Shown here piece after piece: positions 56,998 to 64,000 of a stretch of 64,000 bases of DNA. The DNA is from Hoylesella oralis ATCC 33269. Lineage in GTDB: Bacteria > Bacteroidota > Bacteroidia > Bacteroidales > Bacteroidaceae. The notes below the pieces were generated by a model that made no database searches, was not told where the DNA came from, and worked only from the letters and a program-made list of their open reading frames with translations. Where the stretch lies: NCBI RefSeq assembly GCF_000185145.2, contig NZ_GL833118.1, positions 62,001 through 126,000 of the forward strand, in the 5' to 3' direction. Numbering within the stretch: position 1 is the stretch's first letter; each line of letters begins with the position of its first letter. Both the position numbers and the translations under genes were made by a program.

Positions 56998-59067
56998 TTA
57001 TTTCTTCCATGCATCGATGATGCCTTTGAAATCGGCAGCCTTTAAAGAGGCGCCACCTATAAGACCTCCATCGATATCAGGCTTTGCAAACAGCTCGGGG
57101 GCATTACTTGCTTTGCAGCTTCCGCCGTAGAGTATTGTTGTTTCTTCGGCAACTTCTTTGCCATATTTTTCTGCAATAGCCGAACGAACAAAGGCATGTA
57201 TCTCCTCTGCTTGGTCTGAAGTTGCGGTTTTGCCGGTACCGATAGCCCAGATAGGTTCGTATGCTATGACGATATTTTCGAACTCTTCTGCACTCAGGTT
57301 AAATACAGAGCCCTCGAGTTCTGCTTTTACAACCTCGTTTTGTTTATTGGCTTCGCGCTCTTCAAGTGTCTCCCCGATACAGAAGATAACCTTCAAACCG
57401 TTCTTCAATGCAAGCAATACCTTCTCTTTAAGGACTTCCGGCGTTTCATTGTAATACTGGCGACGCTCCGAGTGCCCAAGGATAACGTACTTTGCACCGG
57501 TACTCTTCACCATTTCTGCAGACACCTCTCCCGTGTAGGCACCCTTTTCTTTATCGGCACAGTTCTCAGCTCCGAGCGCTACAACATTCTGATCGAGCAC
57601 ATTTGCTACGCTCGCAAGGTGAATGAACGGGGTACAGATAACCACATCGCAGTTCGGCTTGTCGCCTTTCAATGCATTGTTAATCTCGGTAGTCAATGCA
57701 ACTCCCTCTTGTAAATTGAGGTTCATCTTCCAATTACCTGCAACAATTTTCTTTCTCATCTTCTTTCTGTTTTTTATAAGTTTATATATTTTGTTAGAAT
57801 GTTCTTTGCCCTTGAGCCATCGGCTCCATGCCCAAAGACGATCGGCGATGGTCAGTAACAGGAGCGGAAGTATGAACCAGAGGAAAATTTTGACCACTTT
57901 ACCCGGAATACTATCATCGGGCATCTTTCCTATTTCCGTTTCTGCAAGCGGTTTGTTCAATATTCCTGTATCGGGTAAATCGTTATGGCTCCATTTACGG
58001 ATAACAACTCCGTCTTTTAATAACAGTAGTCCCGGGTTGCTTCGGATGATGGTCTTCAATGTCGTTGCATCGGTATTGAAGAATTTATATTTTGCCCCTG
58101 TTATGTCTTGCCAATTCTTAATGGCCTTTTGAGAGCTCGCTGTAAGGTAGTAAAACGGATAACCGAAGTCTTGTGCATATTCGTATATCTGGTCTATATC
58201 GCCGAAGTTACTATCGTCGGCATGCTCAAGATAGGGTGAAATCAGTAGGAATGTATAGCCCCGATGGCCCAATATCTCGTTTGTTTTATCGTTGCCGCCT
58301 ATTTCTTGTATCGAAAAGTCATGGATGGGCGGCACATATCCGGTTTTTGTCTGTACGGTTTTCGAGTCGATGAATGTCCATGTAGAGTCGGGATAATTGT
58401 CGAGTGTGAACTCTTTACGTACCCCATTCTTCTCCATAATGAATGTTGTTTCGAACTCAGGCTGCGGGGCTTCTTTCGGTATCTCCATGCTCTTGGGTAT
58501 GTCGCTCCCGATATGATAGGGACGGAAGTCGAACATAGGCAGCTTATACAGACTGTATGCACTCGAAAAGAGTATAAACACGATGGTATAGTTGATCACT
58601 ATCCATTGATTGGATTTAGATATGGCACGCTTCATACGGAGCGGAAACCATGCCACCACAGCCGAACACGCAAGCAACACCAAGTTTTTGGCGAGCGTCA
58701 TACCGTTGGATAGCTTTACCGCATCGCCGAAACATCCGCAGTCGGCTACCGGATCGGCTATGAATATCCATATTGTAATTATCGTCATCACGGCGATAAA
58801 CAGGCAGATAAGTTTGGATGTAAACCGCCTACGTATGGCAAATAACAAGAATATGCCGAGACAGAACTCCAATGCCGATATGCTGATAGAGGCGGCAAGC
58901 GTTATCCAATCGGGTACAATACCCCCCATCGACAGCGCTTCTAAATAGTCCTGTATCTTATATTGAGTGCCAAGCGGATCGACAGCCTTTACAAATCCCG
59001 AGAATATCAGTACGGGGGCAACTGCCAATCGGCACATATTGACTGCTATCGTCTTGAACAATTCCAC
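56998..59067 (-). CDS. tpiA: Membrane/thioredoxin-like (DoxX/MauE, BT_3928-type) protein fused to triosephosphate isomerase
   Basis: One open frame of 689 codons joins two genes that are usually separate neighbours. Residues 1 to about 172 carry five membrane helices, with the periplasmic CGCFGD motif between the third and fourth. Residues about 175-390 look like a periplasmic thioredoxin-fold domain, and a sixth helix lies at about 392-414. Triosephosphate isomerase begins at Met437 (ATG at 57759) and is complete: Lys447 in GNWK, the catalytic His in LGHSERR and Glu in [11 protein letters not shown]. The start is a GTG at 59067. Six helices would place the isomerase in the cytoplasm. The linker has a TAA in another frame, so a single-base change could have joined the genes; internal initiation may also give free isomerase. 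Confidence 0.85.
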   Translation of the reverse strand: MELFKTIAVNMCRLAVAPVLIFSGFVKAVDPLGTQYKIQDYLEALSMGGIVPDWITLAASISISALEFCLGIFLLFAIRRRFTSKLICLFIAVMTIITIWIFIADPVADCGCFGDAVKLSNGMTLAKNLVLLACSAVVAWFPLRMKRAISKSNQWIVINYTIVFILFSSAYSLYKLPMFDFRPYHIGSDIPKSMEIPKEAPQPEFETTFIMEKNGVRKEFTLDNYPDSTWTFIDSKTVQTKTGYVPPIHDFSIQEIGGNDKTNEILGHRGYTFLLISPYLEHADDSNFGDIDQIYEYAQDFGYPFYYLTASSQKAIKNWQDITGAKYKFFNTDATTLKTIIRSNPGLLLLKDGVVIRKWSHNDLPDTGILNKPLAETEIGKMPDDSIPGKVVKIFLWFILPLLLLTIADRLWAWSRWLKGKEHSNKIYKLIKNRKKMRKKIVAGNWKMNLNLQEGVALTTEINNALKGDKPNCDVVICTPFIHLASVANVLDQNVVALGAENCADKEKGAYTGEVSAEMVKSTGAKYVILGHSERRQYYNETPEVLKEKVLLALKNGLKVIFCIGETLEEREANKQNEVVKAELEGSVFNLSAEEFENIVIAYEPIWAIGTGKTATSDQAEEIHAFVRSAIAEKYGKEVAEETTILYGGSCKASNAPELFAKPDIDGGLIGGASLKAADFKGIIDAWKK

Positions 59068-59085
59068 GCTTAATCTGCAAGTCTG

Positions 59086-59619
59086 TTATTCCGAGAGCCT
59101 AATGGCACCGAACACAGCATAGTTGATGATATCCATATAATTGGCATCGATACCCTCCGAAACGAGCGTTTTACCATGAATATCTTCCAATTCTTTTATC
59201 CGTTGAACCTTGGTGAGAATGAAGTCGGTATAGCTGCTAATGCGCATAGAGCGCCATGCTTCGTCGTAATCGTGGTTCTTTTTGAGCATCAGTTCGAGGG
59301 CTTTCGATGCCTGTGTGTCGTACAACCGCAAAGCGTCGTCGGGCAGCATGTCTACCTCGTCTACAAACCCTTTTTCTAATTGTATCAGCCCGATGATGCC
59401 ATAGTTGATAAGAGCAATGAACTCAGGCCTGATACCTTCGCCTACTAAAGACTCGCCTTTGATTTCAAGAGAGCGTATTCGTTTGGCTTTGATGAAGAGT
59501 TGATCGGTAAGAGACGATGGGCGCAAGATACGCCACGAGGCACTGTAGTCGTGAAGTTTCTTTGCAAAAAGTTCCCTACACTCGTGCATTACGCTTTTAA
59601 ACTGTTCTTCCGTGTTCAC
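59086..59619 (-). CDS. DUF1599 protein, two tandem repeats
   Basis: This 177-residue protein starts at the GTG at 59619. The TTG at 59673 that would lengthen it sits in the -33 box of the promoter. Two halves repeat the same pattern: KKLHDYSASWRILRPSSLTDQ with IKAKRIRSLE, and KKNHDYDEAWRSMRISSYTD with TKVQRIKELE. The all-helical fold resembles MazG-type nucleotide pyrophosphatases, but the reaction is unproven. It heads the operon of the membrane protein-isomerase fusion, SPOR, folE, DUF4840 and xth genes. Confidence 0.85.
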   Translation of the reverse strand: MNTEEQFKSVMHECRELFAKKLHDYSASWRILRPSSLTDQLFIKAKRIRSLEIKGESLVGEGIRPEFIALINYGIIGLIQLEKGFVDEVDMLPDDALRLYDTQASKALELMLKKNHDYDEAWRSMRISSYTDFILTKVQRIKELEDIHGKTLVSEGIDANYMDIINYAVFGAIRLSE

Positions 59620-59642
59620 TTGATTCGTATTTATATCGGATG

Positions 59643-59674
59643 CAAATTTACTGATTTCTGCCGAAACAGCCAAA
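59643..59674 (-). promoter_or_regulatory. Promoter of the DUF1599-tpi-SPOR-folE-xth operon
   Basis: On the minus strand TTTG (59674-59671) and TAAATTTG (59650-59643) are 20 bases apart. It overlaps the longest reading frame of the DUF1599 gene and so decides the start at 59619. Confidence 0.8.
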
Positions 59675-59698
59675 TAATTTATAGGATGGAGCGTAAGG

Positions 59699-60103
59699 CT
59701 ATTTCTGCTTTTGGCGCATCTTGATCATTCTTACCACACAGCACATGGCATCGTAACGGGCTTGCAACGAGTCTCGTTTTGCACGGAGCATGTTGGCGCG
59801 ATATAGGTTTTTCTCTAACGGAATTAATCCCAAAGTGGCTTGCAGTGCCGAATCGGTGTGCGCAATATCGTTTTGTGCCATCTTTAAAGAGGCATTCTGC
59901 CATACGGTAAGCGCCTTCTTGCGGGCTTCTATTGCCGTGGGATATTTCTCGCGCAGCGATGTTATAGAGTCAAGAGTTTGCCTGTATGCTCCCTGATTGT
60001 ATAGTTCTTCGATCTTAGAGAGCATGGCAAGAGCCTTATTGTCTTCGGTTTCGGCGCACGAAGCAAAGGCTAATGCGATGATGATAAGCCAAATATATCT
60101 CAT
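59699..60103 (-). CDS. Small helical lipoprotein
   Basis: This 134-residue protein has a lipobox ASC at about residues 14-16. The rest is predicted helical, possibly TPR-like (ALAMLSKIEELYNQGAYRQTL), with a coiled-coil-prone second half (RANMLRAKRDSLQARYDAM) and a basic end. I do not recognise a family with certainty. A -7 box TAACTTTG at 60118-60111 lies only 8 bases before the start codon, so the mRNA would be almost leaderless. Confidence 0.7.
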   Translation of the reverse strand: MRYIWLIIIALAFASCAETEDNKALAMLSKIEELYNQGAYRQTLDSITSLREKYPTAIEARKKALTVWQNASLKMAQNDIAHTDSALQATLGLIPLEKNLYRANMLRAKRDSLQARYDAMCCVVRMIKMRQKQK

Positions 60104-60726
60104 AACAATGCAAAGTTACGAATAAAAACTTGGTATAATGCAACGATAGGCGGTTAAACTTAAAATATTTCTGTGAAAATCTGTGTAAATTTATGTAGGG
60201 AGATAGGGATGAGAGATGAGCGATTAGGGATGAGCGTTTGGTGAGTGTATCGTAGGAATTTAGTTCACCTAAGATTTTTAGAATGGATAATTACGTCTTT
60301 TTCCCCTTATTTGGAGCTTCTTGAGAGTATAGGCAGAGAACGTTTCTACGGAACGGATATTAATCATAAATCTTTTGTTTTTCTTCCCTGTGTTCTTGCT
60401 CCGTATTTATTAGTTAGGCCATCTGTGACCGACAGAGGTGCTGCCTATACCCGATAAATATGCTCTCTATGTTCGATAGACGGATGGGCTGATTGTACCA
60501 TAGAGACTTGCTTTGCTAAATTTCCTATATGTGTAGCATGAAAGAGATAGTGCTTATGAGAATTCAGGCAGGTTTAATTCCTGCGATACGCCCACCAGAC
60601 GATCTTCACTAATCCCTCATTATTCATCACCAATCCCCTTCTGTAGAGGGGGAAGGATAGGTGCCTTCTTTTCCTTCCTTACTTTTTTCCTGTTCCTGCT
60701 TCTGCCGAGTTTGCCAGCTTGCAGTA
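60104..60726. other. 623-base intergenic region
   Basis: Between two minus-strand genes lies a stretch with a short direct repeat (GGGATGAG at about 60207 and 60228) and a weak G/C hairpin near 60634-60653 (TCCCCT paired with AGGGGGA). I see no gene, RNA or promoter for the flanking genes other than the -7 box at 60111-60118. Confidence 0.45.
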
Positions 60727-62391
60727 TCAGAAAGAAACACTAAATGCGGCTCCTAACGAAAATGTAGACATGTATTTTCGTTGACGGCTGGTGTAAGAGT
60801 GTATGTAACTGTCGGCATTTGCCGACTGTCCTTCGTAGGTAAGTTTCTCTGCTGCAGCCTTGATAAACTGCGTAGGTGCGTAGGTGATGTTATATTTCTG
60901 CCTGCAGAAGTCGTAATCGAGATATAATCTCCATGCGAAAAACGACTTTTGAGCGAAGGTAAACGATACACCTGTGGCGACATTAGTGGACTTGTCGCCC
61001 TCCATATTCAGATATTCCCATGAGGTATCGTATTTGTTTGTTGTTACAGAACCGTCGTTTCCTTGGTGCATTCGTACCTCGTAAGTAAGGAATTTCTTAC
61101 CGTTGTTGTTTTCGTATGACATGTCTACGTCCATTTTTACGCCTTTGGCATGCGCGTCGATGTCGATTCCGTGCATATAGCTGCGCCCTATAAGTAGCTT
61201 AGTGCCCACGGCGCAGTGCGATGATATGGGCAGACTGAAATAAAGGCCGGCACCTGTGGTGAATTCAGACAGGTGGTCTGAATTTACTTTCAGGGTGTAC
61301 TCCTCGATAAATCTCCCTATCGTAGGGCTGAAATCGGCAAGGTCTCCTAATGGATTTTGCGTAAACTCTTTCCAGTTCTTTACGCGTTTTGAACTTATGC
61401 GCAACCTTCCTCCTACGCCTATATAAGGGTTAAAGAAGTAGGCTCCCTCTACTCCGATTTGTGTAGATACCGTGAACTTCAGTTCTTGAGCAGGCAACTC
61501 GTCGTAATATTCTTCCAATTGCAGGTCTTTTACGGGTAGTTTAAGCGACTGATTCCCCAGTCCTACGCCTGTTTGAATGTTGAAAAACGAGGGGTACCTT
61601 GTCAGGTCGTTCTGTAAAAGCAGGTCGTTTTTTATGATACCTTTGCCTTTGAACAGCAAATCGCCTATGGAATAACCCAGTTCGGTGGACAATATACCGA
61701 TGCCGGCACCGGCAAACGTATCGCTTACCCAGTGGCGGTTGTTGAGTACGCGCATGCATCCGGTGGCGGTGGCCAGTGCATATCCCGCGATTGAGAACCA
61801 AGGACTGCGTGTCATACCATACTCCTTGTGAAAGATGGTGGCCGCTGCAAATGCCGTAGCCGTATGCCCTGACGGAAACGAATTGTGACTTGTGTCGTCT
61901 GGACGTAACTCCTTGGCGGTATATTTTATACCATTGACGAGCGCAGCCATCACAACGTACGAAGCTGCACTGCTAACTAAATAGCGCGGCCAGTTGCTTC
62001 TGCCCTCGTATCCCGCTGCTTTAAGACCGGTAGCTGCCACGAGCGGCAGGTATTGGCTATAGTTGTCGGTCTCGTTGTGGAACTCATAAACGAATTTATT
62101 GCGCAGGTCACGGAAGTTTTTACGGTCTCTCCGCAGTAGGATGCCGGCCGTAATCCACGGGATACTTGTCAGAGATACGTCGCTTTTAAAGCTGTGCTGT
62201 TGTGTTTGGTATGCTGTTTGTATCGAATGGAAAGCATGGATAAGTGTATCGGGCGTGGCAAGTGTACCCCTTGTGCCTTGTATAATAGGCTGAAGAGTAT
62301 CGGGTGTTTGGATGCTGTCGGAAGGGACTTGTGCCGAAAGCGTAATTAAGCAGATGAATTGTATGAGTAAAGTAGTTATTATAAATTTCAT
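60727..62391 (-). CDS. PAP2-family phosphatase with C-terminal beta-rich domain
   Basis: This protein is about 554 residues from the ATG at 62391; a -7 box TAATTTTG at 62417-62410 excludes the longer start. It has a signal peptide ending TLSAQ. The PAP2 motifs are complete: KYTAKELRP (about 156-164), PSGH (about 173-176) and RVLNNRHWVSD (about 214-224). The C-terminal 300 residues are rich in alternating aromatic strands and end in FSVSF, like an outer-membrane beta barrel. PAP2 enzymes of this type remove phosphate from lipid A or undecaprenyl pyrophosphate; the substrate is not shown. Confidence 0.88.
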   Translation of the reverse strand: MKFIITTLLIQFICLITLSAQVPSDSIQTPDTLQPIIQGTRGTLATPDTLIHAFHSIQTAYQTQQHSFKSDVSLTSIPWITAGILLRRDRKNFRDLRNKFVYEFHNETDNYSQYLPLVAATGLKAAGYEGRSNWPRYLVSSAASYVVMAALVNGIKYTAKELRPDDTSHNSFPSGHTATAFAAATIFHKEYGMTRSPWFSIAGYALATATGCMRVLNNRHWVSDTFAGAGIGILSTELGYSIGDLLFKGKGIIKNDLLLQNDLTRYPSFFNIQTGVGLGNQSLKLPVKDLQLEEYYDELPAQELKFTVSTQIGVEGAYFFNPYIGVGGRLRISSKRVKNWKEFTQNPLGDLADFSPTIGRFIEEYTLKVNSDHLSEFTTGAGLYFSLPISSHCAVGTKLLIGRSYMHGIDIDAHAKGVKMDVDMSYENNNGKKFLTYEVRMHQGNDGSVTTNKYDTSWEYLNMEGDKSTNVATGVSFTFAQKSFFAWRLYLDYDFCRQKYNITYAPTQFIKAAAEKLTYEGQSANADSYIHSYTSRQRKYMSTFSLGAAFSVSF

Positions 62392-62546
62392 CCCATTACC
62401 GTTTAGGTGCAAAATTAATGATATAATTATGCATACTCTTGTGGTTTTACTTGATTTAGTTATTTTTAACTCCTGTATTGGTTTTCTGCATTCTTCCGTG
62501 CAGGCATAATTCTGCTATAATGGTTCTATGAACCGAAAAATATTCG

Positions 62547-62554
62547 TATCTTTG
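62547..62554 (+). promoter_or_regulatory. -7 box of the CCA-adding enzyme gene
   Basis: TATCTTTG lies 24 bases before the ATG at 62579 and fits TAnnTTTG. No clear -33 TTTG is seen. Confidence 0.55.
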
Positions 62555-62578
62555 CATCGCTAAAGCGTAATATTTGTA

Positions 62579-64000
62579 ATGAAACTATTTTCTGATGCCG
62601 ATTTGGCACGCATTCTCGATAAAGACATATTCCATAAAATTTCCTTGGCAGCCGACTCTCTCGGCATGGAATGCTATGTGGTGGGCGGTTATGTGAGAGA
62701 CATATTCCTCGAGCGCCCCTCTAACGATATCGATGTAGTGGTGGTGGGAAGCGGTATACAGGTAGCCGATGCGCTGAAAAAACTACTTGGCAGGCGTGCT
62801 CATATTTCTGTTTTCCGTAATTTCGGTACGGCTCAAGTGAAGTTCGGCAGTATGGAAATCGAGTTTGTGGGGGCACGTAAGGAGAGTTACAGTCACGATT
62901 CGCGCAAGCCGGCAGTGGAGAACGGTACGCTTGAAGATGACCAAAATCGCCGCGACTTTACTATTAATGCTTTAGCAATATGCCTGAATAAAGAACGTTT
63001 CGGTGAGTTGATAGATCCTTTCGGTGGGCTTGAAGACATGGAAGACGGCATTATACGGACGCCACTTGATCCGGATATCACCTTTTCAGATGATCCCTTG
63101 CGTATGATGAGATGCGTAAGGTTTGCCGCACAACTTAATTTCTTTATCGAAGATGCGACTTTCGAGGCGCTTAGGCGTAATGCCGACCGCATAAAGATCG
63201 TGAGTGCAGAACGCATAGCCGACGAACTGCACAAGATAATGATGACGCCTGTGCCGAGTAAAGGGTTCTTCGAACTCTATCGTTCGGGTTTGTTAGAGAT
63301 CATACTGCCCGAACTTTGCGCCCTCGATGTGGTGGATACGCGGAACGGAAAGGCACATAAGAATAATTTTTATCATACGCTTGAGGTCGTCGATAATATC
63401 GCCAAGCATACCGATAACCTGTGGCTGAGGTGGGCTGCTTTGTTCCATGACATCGGAAAACCTCGCAGCAAACGGTGGAACCCTGCCGTGGGATGGACGT
63501 TTCATAACCATAACTTTATCGGTGCAAAGATGCTTCCGGGCATTTTCAGACGGTTAAAGTTTCCGATGGATGCCAAACTGAAGTTCGTTCAGAAATTGGT
63601 GGATATGCACATGAGGCCCATTACGATAGCAGATGATGAGGTAACCGACAGTGCCGTACGCCGTTTGATGAATGATGCAGGCGACGATGTAAACGATTTG
63701 ATGTTACTTTGCGAGGCCGATATTACAAGCAAGAATGCGCAGCGAAAGCAGCGTTTTTTGGATAATTTCCGTATTGTTCGCGAGAAATTGAAGAACTTGG
63801 AAGAGCGTGATTACAAGCGTTTGTTGCAGCCGTGCATCGATGGTAACGAAATTATGGAGATGTTTCATCTGCAGCCTTCGCGCGAGGTGGGGGCGCTGAA
63901 GCAGAGTCTTAAGGATGCCGTTCTTGATAATAAGGTGCCCAATGAGCGGGAACCGTTACTCGAATTGCTGCGTAAGAAAGCAAAATCTATGGGACTTATG
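62579..64000 (+). CDS. cca: CCA tRNA nucleotidyltransferase / poly(A) polymerase family, cut by right edge
   Basis: The frame from the ATG at 62579 is open for 474 codons to the window end and lacks only its last residues. The nucleotidyltransferase head has VVGGYVRD (about 36-43) and the catalytic aspartates in NDIDVVVVG. The RRDFTINALA block, the RNA-binding helices and the HD domain (FHDIGKPRSKRW) follow. This HD-containing form is usual in Bacteroidetes. It adds or repairs the CCA end of tRNA. It has its own promoter and diverges from the PAP2 gene. Confidence 0.94.
   Translation, partial: MKLFSDADLARILDKDIFHKISLAADSLGMECYVVGGYVRDIFLERPSNDIDVVVVGSGIQVADALKKLLGRRAHISVFRNFGTAQVKFGSMEIEFVGARKESYSHDSRKPAVENGTLEDDQNRRDFTINALAICLNKERFGELIDPFGGLEDMEDGIIRTPLDPDITFSDDPLRMMRCVRFAAQLNFFIEDATFEALRRNADRIKIVSAERIADELHKIMMTPVPSKGFFELYRSGLLEIILPELCALDVVDTRNGKAHKNNFYHTLEVVDNIAKHTDNLWLRWAALFHDIGKPRSKRWNPAVGWTFHNHNFIGAKMLPGIFRRLKFPMDAKLKFVQKLVDMHMRPITIADDEVTDSAVRRLMNDAGDDVNDLMLLCEADITSKNAQRKQRFLDNFRIVREKLKNLEERDYKRLLQPCIDGNEIMEMFHLQPSREVGALKQSLKDAVLDNKVPNEREPLLELLRKKAKSMGLM

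Overview
The window comes from a Bacteroidales bacterium, most likely a member or relative of the Prevotellaceae. The signs are SusC/SusD pairs, an ECF sigma/FecR anti-sigma pair, promoters of the Bacteroidetes type (TTTG about 20 bases before TAnnTTTG), near absence of Shine-Dalgarno sequences, a DUF4834/DUF4840/DUF4251 gene set, and a C-terminal tail on one secreted enzyme like those of Prevotella. I saw no rRNA, tRNA, CRISPR array or insertion sequence.

Left end (1 to about 5.7 kb): part of an integrated mobilizable element, all on the minus strand. An integration operon (zinc-ribbon/double-HTH protein, tyrosine recombinase, membrane protein, terminator) is followed by a replication/mobilization block (HTH protein, VirE-type helicase, a 193-base tract of GTAGTA repeats, Toprim primase, a long hairpin, and the start of a MobC-like gene running off the left edge). 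The element sits directly downstream of dnaK, with short direct repeats at the junction.

5.7 to 9.4 kb: dnaK, an rclA-like oxidoreductase destroyed by an internal deletion, and a TraB/GumN-family protein.

9.7 to 37.3 kb: a large glycan-utilization region. A surface lipoprotein GH5 points left. Pointing right are an ECF sigma factor, FecR, an STN-SusC/SusD pair, a metallophosphoesterase, a second GH5, a DUF1680/GH127-like enzyme, GH3 and GH13. A second SusC/SusD pair without its own regulator follows, then a two-domain esterase and a GH89 alpha-N-acetylglucosaminidase. The likely logic is that STN-SusC1 signals through FecR to the sigma factor. Surface GH5 cuts the glycan, SusCD import it, and periplasmic enzymes finish it. 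The substrate cannot be named from the sequence.

37.6 to 43.5 kb: phospholipid genes psd-pssA-DUF4834 (minus) diverge from dnaE-trx (plus); both promoters can be seen. 43.8 to 51.1 kb: secreted GH76, GH3 and GH2 enzymes with no SusCD. 51.5 to 54.2 kb: small exported proteins (DUF4251 lipoprotein, TonB_C protein, MORN-like protein).

54.2 to 59.7 kb: a minus-strand operon with visible promoter and terminator: DUF1599, a membrane/thioredoxin-like protein fused in frame to triosephosphate isomerase, SPOR, folE, DUF4840, exodeoxyribonuclease III. 59.7 to 64 kb: a small lipoprotein, a PAP2 phosphatase with a C-terminal region, and a CCA-adding enzyme gene cut by the right edge.

The observations I rate highest are the membrane-protein/triosephosphate isomerase fusion, the mixed PUL with intergenic hairpins and atypical enzymes, the repeat tract and hairpin of the mobile element, and the rclA deletion remnant.
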